Notes under the pieces: model-generated
Seen by the model: only the letters and a program-made list of their open reading frames with translations
Database searches by the model: none
Told to the model about the DNA's origin: nothing
Assembly: GCF_017309075.1 (NCBI RefSeq)
Contig: NZ_JAEMGS010000009.1
Location: 124,001-188,000 of the forward strand
Direction of reading: 5' to 3'
From: Motiliproteus sp. SC1-56
GTDB taxonomy: Bacteria; Pseudomonadota; Gammaproteobacteria; Pseudomonadales; Balneatricaceae
DNA: 64,000 nucleotides
Position numbers and translations under genes: made by a program
In this document: positions 38,074 to 46,372 of the stretch, piece by piece
Layout of the letters: every line of letters begins with the position of its first letter
Position numbering within the stretch: position 1 is the first letter of the stretch

Positions 38074-39366
38074 ATGAATCACAGCCAATGGTTTCTATTG
38101 GTCGGTGCATTGTTATTGGTCATCGGTTTTACCGCACCTTCCATCAAGCGTCTTCCCGTCACCTCAGCCATTATCTACCTTGCGGTGGGAGTTGCCGTCG
38201 GCCCCACCGTATTGTCCCTGTTTCACATCAACCCGCTTAAGCAATCGGCCCTGCTGGAGATCCTGACCGAAGTCGCGGTGCTGATATCCCTGTTTGCCGC
38301 CGGCATCAAGATGCCGGTGCCGATCTCCCTGCCCCGCTGGCGCGCCCCCATTCTGATGGCCTTTGTCTCCATGTCGGCAACGGTGGGCATCATGAGCCTC
38401 TTCGGCCATTTTGTACTGGGGCTGCCACTGGGGGCGGCGGTGCTGCTCGGCGCCATCCTCGCCCCGACCGATCCAGTACTGGCCAGCGACGTACAGATAC
38501 GCCACCCCGGAGACCGCGACCGACTGCGCTTCAATTTGACCTGCGAAGCCGGCATGAACGACGGCACCGCCTTCCCCTTCGTCATGCTCGGCCTTGGGCT
38601 GCTGGGCCTGAACGAAATCGGCGGACTGGGCATGAAATGGATGTTCACCGACGTGCTCTGGGCCACCGGAGCCGGCATTGCCATCGGCCTGCTGCTGGGA
38701 ACCGCCGCAGGACAGCTGGGATGGGCGCTGCGCCGCCGTGATCCTAACTATCCGCTGCTGGACGACTTTATCGGCCTGGGCCTGATCGCCGCCACCTACG
38801 GCCTGAGCGATCTGGCGCAGGCCTGGGGCTCACTGGCGGTGTTCTTCGCCGCCGTGGCGCTGCGCCACCACGAGCACCGGCTCTGTCAACCTTGCGAGCC
38901 AACCGGCACGGGCGAAGCCGGGAGCATGGCAAACACCACCGTCAGCGGCGGCTCACTGGTATTCAAAGAGCACCTCGAGCGCCTCTCGGTGGTGATTCTC
39001 ATTCTGCTTGTGGGAGGCACCCTGTTCCTGGATTCCTGGAGCCTGCGGGCGGTAGCAACAGCCCTCTTTCTGTTCCTGGTTGCCCGCCCGCTCAGCGTGT
39101 TTATCGGTCTGGCCTTCAGCCGCACGCCCGACAGACTCAAGGGGATGATCGGCTGGTTCGGTGTCCGCGGCATCGGCACCCTCTACTACCTGATGTACGC
39201 CATCCAGCACGGGCTGCCCGAAAACCTGGCGCTGGAGCTGACCCACCTGACGCTGATCGTGGTGACCCTCTCCATCGTCTTGCACGGCATTAGCGTCAAA
39301 CCCCTGCTCAATCGCTTCTGGCGTTCGCAGGAACCGCCCTCCTTGGCACACTGCGCCAGCGCCTGA
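38074..39366 (+). CDS. CPA1-type sodium/proton antiporter
   Basis: 430 residues with 11-12 membrane helices. Signatures of monovalent cation/proton antiporters: L-L-G-A-I-L-A-P-T-D-P-V-L-A-S-D-V and the ion-site helix C-E-A-G-M-N-D-G-T-A-F-P-F-V, and R-G-I-G-T-L-Y-Y-L-M near the end. Exchanges Na+ or K+ for H+ across the inner membrane. It lacks a large cytoplasmic regulatory tail. Ribosome binding site AAGGA. A strong hairpin follows at 39390. Confidence 0.92.
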   Translation: MNHSQWFLLVGALLLVIGFTAPSIKRLPVTSAIIYLAVGVAVGPTVLSLFHINPLKQSALLEILTEVAVLISLFAAGIKMPVPISLPRWRAPILMAFVSMSATVGIMSLFGHFVLGLPLGAAVLLGAILAPTDPVLASDVQIRHPGDRDRLRFNLTCEAGMNDGTAFPFVMLGLGLLGLNEIGGLGMKWMFTDVLWATGAGIAIGLLLGTAAGQLGWALRRRDPNYPLLDDFIGLGLIAATYGLSDLAQAWGSLAVFFAAVALRHHEHRLCQPCEPTGTGEAGSMANTTVSGGSLVFKEHLERLSVVILILLVGGTLFLDSWSLRAVATALFLFLVARPLSVFIGLAFSRTPDRLKGMIGWFGVRGIGTLYYLMYAIQHGLPENLALELTHLTLIVVTLSIVLHGISVKPLLNRFWRSQEPPSLAHCASA

Positions 39367-39389
39367 AGGGGGGCTGCAAGCCCCCGTCC

Positions 39390-39417
39390 GCGGAGCCCGC
39401 CCGAAGGCGGGCTCCGC
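39390..39417. terminator. Strong hairpin after the antiporter gene
   Basis: Perfect 12-bp stem GCGGAGCCCGCC / GGCGGGCTCCGC with tetraloop CGAA. No T run follows, so it may act as an RNA stabiliser or a poor terminator. Confidence 0.5.
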
Positions 39418-39561
39418 ATCGTCGTGAAAGCCAGCTCCCGTGCTTGAAATCATCCACCGCTGAGACGATTCTTCTTTGGCACCCCCGCGGCCGGTGACGC
39501 CGCCCCGGACGGCGGGGGCCGAAGACCCCGAGTGCCGCAATACACTGACACGGAGCGCGCC

Positions 39562-40320
39562 ATGACCGATCATGAGCCCTCAAAGCCCCCCCGCCGCGAC
39601 TTTTTCAGCCGTTACAGCCGCTGGCCGGCCAACCTGGAGCTTTCCCTGCTGCTAATGGTACTGGTCATTGGCGGCGGAGCCTGGGGGTTTATCAAGCTGG
39701 CCGAGGAAGTGCGAGAAGGGGAAACCCAGAACCTGGACGAAGCCCTGCTGCTGGCGATGCGAAACCCCGCCGACCTGCATGATCCCATCGGACCGAAATG
39801 GCTGGAGGAGCTGGGCCGGGATTTTACCGCCCTGGGCGGCATGGGCGTGCTGACGGCGCTGACCCTGGCGGTCATCGGCTACCTGTTACTGGTCAAGAAA
39901 CACCGTACGGCCCTGCTGGTGGCGGCCGCGGTCGGCGGCGGCATGATTCTGAGCCTGCTGCTCAAGTACGGGTTCGACCGTCCCCGGCCCGACCTGGTGC
40001 CACACGAGTCCTACGTTTACACCACCAGCTTTCCCAGTGGCCACTCCATGATGGCGGCAATCACCTACCTGACCCTGGCGGCGCTGCTGGCAAGGGTGGA
40101 GAACCAGCGCCGGGTCAAGCTATATTTCATCGCGCTGGCGGCGCTGCTGACCATCGCGGTGGGCATCAGCCGGGTCTACATGGGGGTCCACTGGCCCTCC
40201 GACGTGCTGGCGGGATGGACAGCCGGCGCCACCTGGGCCTTGGCCTGCTGGCAATTGGGCCGCTGGCTGCAGCGCCGGGGAAAAATCGAACAAGCGGGCA
40301 GCGAACCGGAACTGAAATAG
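39562..40320 (+). CDS. PAP2-family phosphatase
   Basis: 252 residues from the ATG at 39562 (GGAG in front). About six helices. The three PAP2 motifs are present: K-Y-G-F-D-R-P-R-P, P-S-G-H-S and S-R-V-Y-M-G-V-H-W-P-S-D. Membrane enzymes of this family remove phosphate from undecaprenyl diphosphate, phosphatidic acid or phosphatidylglycerophosphate; the substrate cannot be told from sequence alone. Confidence 0.92.
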   Translation: MTDHEPSKPPRRDFFSRYSRWPANLELSLLLMVLVIGGGAWGFIKLAEEVREGETQNLDEALLLAMRNPADLHDPIGPKWLEELGRDFTALGGMGVLTALTLAVIGYLLLVKKHRTALLVAAAVGGGMILSLLLKYGFDRPRPDLVPHESYVYTTSFPSGHSMMAAITYLTLAALLARVENQRRVKLYFIALAALLTIAVGISRVYMGVHWPSDVLAGWTAGATWALACWQLGRWLQRRGKIEQAGSEPELK

Positions 40321-40380
40321 CGGCCGGCTGCCAGCCCCGATGCGCCGGTTTTGATCTTCCAATAAGGGAATGCTGATCAC

Positions 40381-40749
40381 ATGCATAACGGATTTCCAAG
40401 CCCCGCCAGTGTCTCGCTGGCGCTCCTGCTCCTGGCCCCACACCCGGCCTCGGCCCTGACTGAACGAAGCGACCTGGAAGACTGGTGCCGGGGCGGTTCG
40501 GCGGCAGCGGCCGGGCGCTGTTTCGGCTACCTGCTGGCGGCAGAGGACGCCCTGGCCCTCGGCCCGGTTGACGGAGTACAGGCCTGCTTGCCCGCCGACA
40601 TCGGACTCGGCGAACAACACCGCCTTGTTATCCAGTGGTTGCAAGCCACCCCGCCCACACGCGATCAGACGGCGCTGGCGCTGGTCGCTCGCGCCTACGC
40701 GAGCGCTTACCCCTGTGAAGATAACCGCGAAGACGCCCCTGCCTCCTGA
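40381..40749 (+). CDS. Exported Rap1a/Tai-type protein
   Basis: 122 residues. Signal peptide to about 25 (L-A-L-L-L-L-A-P-H-P-A-S-A). The rest fits the Rap1a/Tai immunity-protein domain: W-C-R-G-G ... R-C-F-G-Y-L-L-A-A-E-D-A, a middle A-C-L-P, and A-L-V-A-R-A-Y-A-S-A-Y-P-C, with four spaced Cys. Named members protect against type VI amidase effectors, but stand-alone members are common and no effector is encoded nearby. Ribosome binding site AAGGGAA. Confidence 0.75.
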   Translation: MHNGFPSPASVSLALLLLAPHPASALTERSDLEDWCRGGSAAAAGRCFGYLLAAEDALALGPVDGVQACLPADIGLGEQHRLVIQWLQATPPTRDQTALALVARAYASAYPCEDNREDAPAS

Positions 40750-40776
40750 GACTCAATCGCAGGCTTCCTTGGCGCG

Positions 40777-40916
40777 CTGATCCCTTGCTCCTGATCCCTT
40801 GCTCCTGATCCCTTGCTCCTGATCCCTTGCTCCTGATCCCTTGCTCCTGATCCCTTGCTCCTGATCCCTTGCTCCTGATCCCTTGCTCCTGATCCCTTGC
40901 CCCTGACCCCTTGCCC
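40777..40916. repeat. 14-bp tandem array, 10 units
   Basis: Ten head-to-tail copies of CTGATCCCTTGCTC, the last two slightly altered (CCC for CTC, ACC for ATC). Each unit is two heptamers. It lies 27 bases after the Rap1a-like stop. The minus strand is open through it only because 14-bp units read as a 14-residue repeat; no ribosome binding site or family supports a gene there. Confidence 0.95.
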
Positions 40917-40963
40917 CTTGCGGTCGGGGCGCGGCACCGGCCCCTACCCGCAGAAGCTCGCGC

Positions 40964-40977
40964 TTGATCCGTATCAA
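40964..40977. promoter_or_regulatory. Perfect FNR/Anr binding site
   Basis: TTGATCCGTATCAA matches the FNR consensus TTGAT-N4-ATCAA at all ten positions. If it sits at -41.5, transcription starts near 41012 and the -10 would be TAGGCT at 41000-41005, a layout of class II FNR-activated promoters. The next gene is the Cys-rich micropeptide at 41040. Confidence 0.8.
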
Positions 40978-41039
40978 GGGCAGCCGTCTGGCAGGCGGTT
41001 AGGCTTGCATCTTCATTATTCTGAACAGAGGCAATTACG

Positions 41040-41117
41040 ATGAGCTGTTGCGGATCCTGCGGCGGGGAAGAGAAAGACAAGGATAAGCGTCCCGAACAGG
41101 AACAGGGCAACCCCTGA
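41040..41117 (+). CDS. 25-residue CCGSCGG-motif micropeptide
   Basis: Reads M-S-C-C-G-S-C-G-G-E-E-K-D-K-D-K-R-P-E-Q-E-Q-G-N-P. Three Cys in seven residues, then a highly charged tail. GAGG lies 9 bases before the ATG and a good terminator follows 12 bases after the stop, so this is a complete small transcription unit, driven by an FNR-type promoter. Small C-C-G-S-C-G-G proteins occur in related bacteria with no known role; metal or Fe-S binding is a guess. Confidence 0.75.
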   Translation: MSCCGSCGGEEKDKDKRPEQEQGNP

Positions 41118-41128
41118 TCCTTAGACCT

Positions 41129-41162
41129 AAAAACCGCACCGGTCTGCCGCTGCGGTTTTTTA
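41129..41162 (+). terminator. Terminator of the micropeptide gene
   Basis: Stem AAAAACCGCA / TGCGGTTTTT with a 12-base loop and a T run, 12 bases after the stop. Confidence 0.85.
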
Positions 41163-41223
41163 TCCAGTGGAGACAGGCCTGTGCTCCACACGCGCCGGTT
41201 ACTCCGCGGCGAATGCCGCCCTT

Positions 41224-41252
41224 TGCCGATGGACCCTTGCCGTTGGACCCTT
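41224..41252. repeat. Second 14-bp tandem repeat, two units
   Basis: TGCCGATGGACCCT and TGCCGTTGGACCCT followed by TGCC. On the minus strand it contains the heptamer GCAAGGG, which also occurs across the units of the 10-copy array about 320 bases to the left. Confidence 0.7.
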
Positions 41253-41261
41253 GCCAACAAT

Positions 41262-41678
41262 CTAGCGCACCACCAGCACCGAAGCCTTGGCGTAGGAGGC
41301 GAAGTAGCCGGCGTTAGAAGCGAACAGGTGCTCCACCAGCCCCGGTACGTGGGAAGCCATGACAACCAGGTCAGCCCCCTGCTCGTCTGCAGCTTTCAGC
41401 AGGGTTTTATCCAAGTCCACCGCCGGATCATTGCAGACATAGCCGCTGGTGCTGAACTTATTCAGCCCGTACTTCTCCGCCTGGGCCTGACCGAAAGCCT
41501 GCAGCTTTTTCGCATACTCGTTGGGGTTATGGGCAACCGCACCGGGGGTATCAGCGGTGACACCCACGTAACAGACCGGCAGGTCATAAAGCTTGGCAAG
41601 GTCGGCACCGGTCTGCAGCGCCTTTTCCAGGCGTTCGACGTGCGCCAGATCGACGGGGATCATCATCTGCGTATACAT
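41262..41678 (-). CDS. Universal stress protein (UspA family)
   Basis: 138 residues from the ATG at 41678, chosen because GGAGG lies 7 bases upstream. Typical Usp fold: M-I-P-V-D-L-A-H-V at the start and A-D-L-V-V-M-A-S-H-V-P-G-L ... A-K-A-S-V-L-V-V-R at the end. The nucleotide motif G-x2-G-x9-G-S/T is degraded (A-S-N in place of G-S-T), so ATP binding is doubtful. It lies back-to-back with the gsp operon direction, 93 bases downstream of gspM, and may have its own promoter there. Confidence 0.9.
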   Translation of the reverse strand: MYTQMMIPVDLAHVERLEKALQTGADLAKLYDLPVCYVGVTADTPGAVAHNPNEYAKKLQAFGQAQAEKYGLNKFSTSGYVCNDPAVDLDKTLLKAADEQGADLVVMASHVPGLVEHLFASNAGYFASYAKASVLVVR

Positions 41679-41771
41679 CGCAAGCCTCCATTGCGAAGTC
41701 GGCACCCGAAGGGCGCAAAGAATCTTTGCAGGAAGTATTGCAGAAGGCAGGCGCCGTCGCCCAAACCAACT

Positions 41772-42242
41772 CTAACGGGAAAATACCAGGTGCGCGTCTA
41801 CCTGGCCCGCCTTCGAGGTGGCCCTCAGGTTGGCTTTCTCCACCGCCACGCCGTCGCGACTCAACGCCTCGACCAGCGCCATTATTGAGTTAAAAGCCGC
41901 GCCATCCAGCCAGAGGTCTGCCTCCAGGTCACTGCGGCTCTGCATCCGCTCGGGCTTAAGCTTGAGGCGGGCGGCATGGCGGGTGATCAGCTGCTGCACG
42001 GGCATGCCAGCCGTATTCGAGACGCTGGTGTGCTGTCGTAGCTGCTTTACCTCCGCCGCTGCGCTCTGCATCCATCCCAGCAAGGCCTGCTTTTCGGCCA
42101 CCTGCTGATGCAGTTGCTGGTTCTGAACCGATAGCGGCCGCCAGATCAGAAGATACCCCAGCAACAGCGCAGCGGTGATTCCCCCCAGCCACAGCAGCAG
42201 CTTTTCCCGGCTGGAAAGGCGTTGGTAACGGGCACTGAGCAT
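41772..42242 (-). CDS. gspM: Type II secretion system protein M
   Basis: 156 residues from the ATG at 42242, one base after the gspL stop; a longer frame to 42320 lies within gspL. Short cytoplasmic start, one helix at about 18-38 (L-L-L-W-L-G-G-I-T-A-A-L-L-L-G-Y-L-L), coiled coil, then a ferredoxin-like periplasmic domain (about 75-156). GspM binds GspL in the inner-membrane platform. Last gene of the operon as seen here. Confidence 0.9.
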   Translation of the reverse strand: MLSARYQRLSSREKLLLWLGGITAALLLGYLLIWRPLSVQNQQLHQQVAEKQALLGWMQSAAAEVKQLRQHTSVSNTAGMPVQQLITRHAARLKLKPERMQSRSDLEADLWLDGAAFNSIMALVEALSRDGVAVEKANLRATSKAGQVDAHLVFSR

Positions 42243-42243
42243 A

Positions 42244-43401
42244 TTAGAGCACTCCCTCGATAGAAACCTGGCCCAGGGTAACCCCCTCGCGGGTGCTGAA
42301 ACGTCCCAGCTTGCTGGCAAGACCCGCTTCTTGCAGTTTGGCGTTGAAGGCCTGCAAACGCTGGTATTCCGGCGCCTCCAGCTCCATTATCAGCTGTGCT
42401 TGGCCGCGCTCGTAACGCAGCCCCTTCAGGCTTAGCCCGGGGGCCGCGGAGAAGGCGGGAATAGTCTCTTCGAGAACGCCCAACAGCGGTGCTCCCCGCT
42501 GGCCCAGGCGCAACTGGTCGAGGGCGCGCTCCATCTGAACCCGTGGATTCACGATACGCTGGCTCTCGGGAAGCGCCTCACGGTAGACGGCGTTCACCTG
42601 CGCCTGCTGTGCATCGAGGCGGGCGCCCAGCCGTACGTTTTCGACAACCAGGGCACCCACGCCCAACCCCAGCAGCAGCAGCCCAAGAATGGCCGGGACC
42701 CGCCAGTTCTTCAGCAGATCGGCCACCGGGTCCCGCAATTTGAACGCCCCTTGCAGCAGGTTGACCCCAACCGACAGGGACATGGTTTCAGCCAGGGTTT
42801 CCAGCGGTGCCCGCTCGGGCGTGGTTTCCCGAGTGTTCAGCGCCGCGCTCTTTTCCAGCAGCGGCCGCCAGCTCTCCAGCTCCTCGCTCCGCAACGCCAA
42901 GCCGGCGCACCCTTGCCCCTTGATCAACAGGCGGTTTCCCTGGGACAGGGCCACCAGGGCGTCGCCTTCCACGTCCAGCACCTGGGCATCGGCGAATACG
43001 CCCTTGACCGGTAAGGCCGCATCACGCAGCCACCCTGCCCAGGCGCGAATCTGCTCGCGCAGCACCACGGCCACCGGATAGCGGTTGCTTTCCCCCGCCT
43101 CACCAAGGGCAAAGTGATAGGTCTGGGGCTCCTCGCAAAGCAGCTCTTCGAGTTGAAAAGGCACCGAATCCAGGGCGGCGCGACTGCGATTAGGTAGTTG
43201 CACCTCGCTCAACAGCACCTGTTCCTGGGGCACCAGCACGTAACAGGGGGACTCCACCGCCAGCGCTCCCAGCTGACTGAGCGCCTCAGGGCCTGAAAGC
43301 TCGCCGCTCTCCAGGGCCCGTGCTTCATCCTGGCTCCAAAGGAGCCACTCAATCGGGTCATTCGGCGTAACCCCTAGCCTGACCAGCAACCGCTTATCCA
43401 T
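42244..43401 (-). CDS. gspL: Type II secretion system protein L
   Basis: 385 residues. N-terminal cytoplasmic actin-like region (about 1-225) that recruits the GspE ATPase, a helix at about 238-260 (I-L-G-L-L-L-L-G-L-G-V-G-A-L-V-V-E) and a periplasmic ferredoxin-like domain. Sequence is weakly conserved as usual for GspL; identification relies on architecture and on position between gspK and gspM. Overlaps gspK by 8 bases. Confidence 0.92.
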   Translation of the reverse strand: MDKRLLVRLGVTPNDPIEWLLWSQDEARALESGELSGPEALSQLGALAVESPCYVLVPQEQVLLSEVQLPNRSRAALDSVPFQLEELLCEEPQTYHFALGEAGESNRYPVAVVLREQIRAWAGWLRDAALPVKGVFADAQVLDVEGDALVALSQGNRLLIKGQGCAGLALRSEELESWRPLLEKSAALNTRETTPERAPLETLAETMSLSVGVNLLQGAFKLRDPVADLLKNWRVPAILGLLLLGLGVGALVVENVRLGARLDAQQAQVNAVYREALPESQRIVNPRVQMERALDQLRLGQRGAPLLGVLEETIPAFSAAPGLSLKGLRYERGQAQLIMELEAPEYQRLQAFNAKLQEAGLASKLGRFSTREGVTLGQVSIEGVL

Positions 43402-44434
43402 TCAGTACTCCGTAGTGGCGCCGATAGGTGACCGGTTTTCCTTCACGCACATAAATCCTTGTATACAGGATGAAATTAGAATCGTAATAGTTGACTTCCA
43501 CCCTGGCCAGAAAAAAATCCGAGGAGACGCTGAGCTGCTCCTTCACCGTCTGATCCAGCGTCGCCGCCTGCTCCTCGTCGCTCTGCAGTTGCGACCAGAA
43601 GGCGTCCACATCCGCAAACCCCTCGGTCGGGCGACCCTCCATCACCCCCTTCACCTCGTCCACCGACAACTGACCTTGAAAAAGAGCCGCCAGTACCGGG
43701 AACTGGTCTGGCTGAAGGGTGTTGAGGTTGAGCTGCATGTTGGTATCGGGCAATGCACAGAACAGCGCCCGAAGCCGCGCCAGCTTCTCCTGCAGCGTCT
43801 CCTCCGCTTCCCCCGGCGGCTGGAAACCATCGATGAAATTAAGCTCGCTTAACCCCACCAAAGGGCCGTTGGCCGGCAGGTAGGGGGGCGAGAGGTTGGT
43901 GTAGAAAAGATCCTCCGCCCCGTCCAAGCCGGTGGGCAGGGTATCGGCATCCAGCCAGTCCCGTAGGGGCTCGATCATCGACTGGGCACGGGCGGTTTCG
44001 ATATCGAGCAGCTGAAACAGGCGCTCGAACTGGCGCAGGGTTTTGGGACGCTGCTCCTGTTGCGCATCCTGGGGCGTCACCAGCACCGAGAGGGCGTTGA
44101 GGTTGAAGCAGGTGCGCTGATCATCGATCTGTAGCTGCATCATGCCGCCGTCGATGGGGTAGCTCAACAGGGCGCTGCTCCAGGCCTGGTCACGGTGAAT
44201 CCGGTCGTCGGCCTGCAGCGCCGCTTCGATCAGCCCCCGCGCCAGCCGCTCACCCCCGAGGGCATACCAGTATGCCTGCTCGTACTGAGCGCGGTTGCCA
44301 GCCTGCTGAATATTCAGGTGGACCCGGGAGCCGAGCTGGGTGGCGACAATCGACATCAGCGCCACCACCAGCAATACCACCACCAAGGCGACCCCTCGTG
44401 CGTTTGCCGGCGGCGTTGGTCCTACACGTTTCAT
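43394..44434 (-). CDS. gspK: Type II secretion system minor pseudopilin K
   Basis: 346 residues, GspK size. Prepilin-type start with leader ending R-G before V-A-L-V-V-V-L-L-V-V-A-L-M-S-I-V; as usual for GspK there is no Glu at position +5. The large domain has the conserved Y-W-Y-A-L-G-G-E-R-L-A-R-G-L and F-N-L-N-A-L. It caps the pseudopilus tip with GspI and GspJ. Overlaps gspJ by 4 bases. Confidence 0.95.
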   Translation of the reverse strand: MKRVGPTPPANARGVALVVVLLVVALMSIVATQLGSRVHLNIQQAGNRAQYEQAYWYALGGERLARGLIEAALQADDRIHRDQAWSSALLSYPIDGGMMQLQIDDQRTCFNLNALSVLVTPQDAQQEQRPKTLRQFERLFQLLDIETARAQSMIEPLRDWLDADTLPTGLDGAEDLFYTNLSPPYLPANGPLVGLSELNFIDGFQPPGEAEETLQEKLARLRALFCALPDTNMQLNLNTLQPDQFPVLAALFQGQLSVDEVKGVMEGRPTEGFADVDAFWSQLQSDEEQAATLDQTVKEQLSVSSDFFLARVEVNYYDSNFILYTRIYVREGKPVTYRRHYGVLNG

Positions 44435-45078
44435 AAGCTCTCGTGAAGCAGCACGGTCTGCTCCACCCGCCCGTAGCGTTCAGTTTCCAGGGTGATCTGC
44501 AAGGCCTGGGGCAGCGCCAGGGGGCCGGCGTCAGGGCCGGCAGTCGTTGGCGGCCACTGGTCATGCCAGGTCTGTTCGGAGAAATAACGCACCTCCATCC
44601 CCAGTAGCGTCTCCATCAGGATGGCACTGTACCAGCGCTCCCCGGCCGGCGCGTCCGGAAAGGGCGAGCTGTCGCGAATCAGCCGCCCCTGCTCGAGCCG
44701 GTAGCGAACCCGCTCCAGGTGGGCGCTGGGCGGCACCCGGGTGAGGATGCGCCGCCCGGTCTTGTAAAAATCCAGCACCACCCCCTCCTCGACACCCTGT
44801 CCCGACTCACTGGCGCCCAGCGACTGCTCGCGGTAGTCGCCCTGCTCGGTGCGGCCACGCCGGGTCACCACCTGCTCCAGGTCCCGCCGCAACCACTGAA
44901 AAGACCGCTGCAGGCGCTGCAGTTCGTCGATACTGCTCCCGACAATGCGCTCGCTGCGAATACTGCTGTTAAGGGTCAGTGCGGCCGCCAGCCCCAGCAC
45001 CGCCAGCAGCGCCACGGCCACCAGCGCTTCAAGCAGGGTAAAGCCATGTTCCCGCGCCAAGTCATGTTGCCGCTTCAC
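44431..45078 (-). CDS. gspJ: Type II secretion system minor pseudopilin J
   Basis: 215 residues. Type IV prepilin signal E-H-G-F-T-L-L-E-A-L-V-A-V-A-L-L with Glu at +5, then a helix and a C-terminal domain (Q-S-F-Q-W-L-R-R-D-L-E-Q; R-V-R-Y-R-L-E). Part of the pseudopilus tip complex. Overlaps gspI and gspK by 4 bases each. Confidence 0.95.
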   Translation of the reverse strand: MKRQHDLAREHGFTLLEALVAVALLAVLGLAAALTLNSSIRSERIVGSSIDELQRLQRSFQWLRRDLEQVVTRRGRTEQGDYREQSLGASESGQGVEEGVVLDFYKTGRRILTRVPPSAHLERVRYRLEQGRLIRDSSPFPDAPAGERWYSAILMETLLGMEVRYFSEQTWHDQWPPTTAGPDAGPLALPQALQITLETERYGRVEQTVLLHESL

Positions 45079-45449
45079 GGCGTGGGCCCCATAAAAGCCT
45101 GGAGTTCACTGAGCACCGAGGCGGACCCCTCAGCAAGACGCACCCGCGCCGTCACCCGGCGCACGGTGGGCGTATCGGTCTTCTCCACCTGCTCGATCAC
45201 ACGAAAGCTGCGCCCGGCCATCTCCAGGATCTCGCTGCGCTCTCCCAACGCAGGCCAAGCCGGTTGCAGGTGCAGGGCAACCAGGTGGTTGTGAGCGAGC
45301 AACTCCGCAAAGTAGCGCACTTCCAACGCTTCGGCGTGGCGCCCCTGCTCGCCCACCACCTTCAGCAGGGCGCCGGCCGCCAGGGAGAAGATAAACAGCG
45401 CCACCAACAACTCCAGCAGGGTGACGCCGCGTTCAGCCCTTGGTATCAC
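45075..45449 (-). CDS. gspI: Type II secretion system minor pseudopilin I
   Basis: 124 residues, normal GspI length. Prepilin signal R-G-V-T-L-L-E-L-L-V-A-L-F-I-F-S with Glu at +5 after a short leader (M-I-P-R-A-E-R-G). Tip-complex member with GspJ and GspK. Overlaps its neighbours on both sides by 4 bases. Confidence 0.95.
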   Translation of the reverse strand: MIPRAERGVTLLELLVALFIFSLAAGALLKVVGEQGRHAEALEVRYFAELLAHNHLVALHLQPAWPALGERSEILEMAGRSFRVIEQVEKTDTPTVRRVTARVRLAEGSASVLSELQAFMGPTP

Positions 45450-45961
45450 GGAGTCACCTCGCGCAGACGCAGGTCACCGCCGAAACTGGCCTCGATCTGC
45501 AGGGTGCGGGCAACGTCCGGATGGCTGAGACTCAAGGCGAAAGGACTTAGCTGTCCGTCGCTGACGATCAGCACCTGGGGCTGCTCCTGGTCGAGATCCA
45601 GTCGCTGTCCGCCCATGGCCAGGCTCAACCTCACCCCCTCGGCCAAAGGCTGCGCGCTCAGACGCGACAACGGGTCGACGGGGGTCCAGGTTTCCCCCTG
45701 CCGTCTGAAAAAACCGTACTCCTGGCTGTTCACCCGCAAACCGTAGTCCTGGTTGCGGTAGACCGCCTGTTCGGCGGCCAGGCCGATCTGGGCGTACAGC
45801 CGGCGCCCATCCCGCTCGAGCAGCTGGCGCGTCGAATCCGGCAGCGCCAGGGACACCGTCACCGCCAGCAGGCCGATAATCAGCACCACCAGCATCAGCT
45901 CCAGGAGGGTGAAGCCGCGGCTGTTACCAGTTGCCGATATCTGCCGCAAGGCCTTCTCCAC
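45446..45961 (-). CDS. gspH: Type II secretion system minor pseudopilin H
   Basis: 171 residues. Prepilin signal S-R-G-F-T-L-L-E-L-M-L-V-V-L-I-I-G after a 16-residue leader. Uses the ATG at 45961, which lies inside the end of gspG (38-base overlap); a TTG four codons later is an alternative. Connects the major pseudopilin shaft to the tip complex. Confidence 0.93.
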   Translation of the reverse strand: MEKALRQISATGNSRGFTLLELMLVVLIIGLLAVTVSLALPDSTRQLLERDGRRLYAQIGLAAEQAVYRNQDYGLRVNSQEYGFFRRQGETWTPVDPLSRLSAQPLAEGVRLSLAMGGQRLDLDQEQPQVLIVSDGQLSPFALSLSHPDVARTLQIEASFGGDLRLREVTP

Positions 45962-46355
45962 CCAGCTCGCCGTCGGCGCCCGTCGAGTAGACGTCCACCG
46001 CGCCGTGTTCGCCGGGCTGCAGGTATTGATACGGATTGCCCCAGGGATCCGTGGGCAGGCGCTTGATGTACCCCTCGCTGTTGTAACGCTTGGGCTCGGG
46101 GCCGCTCTGGGGCTTGTTTACCAGCGCCTCCAGGCCCTGGTCGGTGGTGGGGTAACTGAAGTTGTCCAGCTTGTAGAGATCCAGCGCCTGCTCCAGCAGC
46201 GCCACATCGGCACGGGCCTTCTCCACCATGGCCTTATCCTGGTTCTGCAGCACGTTGGGGGCCACCACCGCCACCAGCAGCCCCAGAATTACGATAACCA
46301 CCATGATTTCCAGCAGGGTGAAGCCCTGCGCGCGTCGCTTGTCGATCTTCGCCAT
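45924..46355 (-). CDS. gspG: Type II secretion system major pseudopilin G
   Basis: 143 residues. Leader of 11 residues (M-A-K-I-D-K-R-R-A-Q-G) then F-T-L-L-E-I-M-V-V-I-V-I-L-G-L-L. The C-terminal domain has the GspG marks Y-P-T-T-D-Q-G-L-E-A-L, L-P-x-D-P-W-G-N-P-Y-Q-Y and the calcium-loop region D-V-Y-S-T-G-A-D-G-E-L-G-G. It polymerises into the pseudopilus. GGGAG lies before the ATG. Confidence 0.97.
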   Translation of the reverse strand: MAKIDKRRAQGFTLLEIMVVIVILGLLVAVVAPNVLQNQDKAMVEKARADVALLEQALDLYKLDNFSYPTTDQGLEALVNKPQSGPEPKRYNSEGYIKRLPTDPWGNPYQYLQPGEHGAVDVYSTGADGELGGEGLAADIGNW

Positions 46356-46372
46356 CGGCGCTTTTTCTCCCT

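Noticed and set aside
40777-40916. Tandem array considered as a CRISPR
   Set aside because: Units are 14 bp with no spacers and no cas genes nearby.
40628-41365. Long minus-strand frame with repeated R-S-K-G-S-G-A-R-D-Q-E-Q-G-I units
   Set aside because: It is only the 14-bp tandem array read in frame. It runs antisense to the Rap1a-like gene and the micropeptide gene, with no ribosome binding site.
41181-41888. Plus-strand frame opposite the universal stress gene
   Set aside because: Shadow frame; the minus strand has GGAGG and a complete Usp fold.
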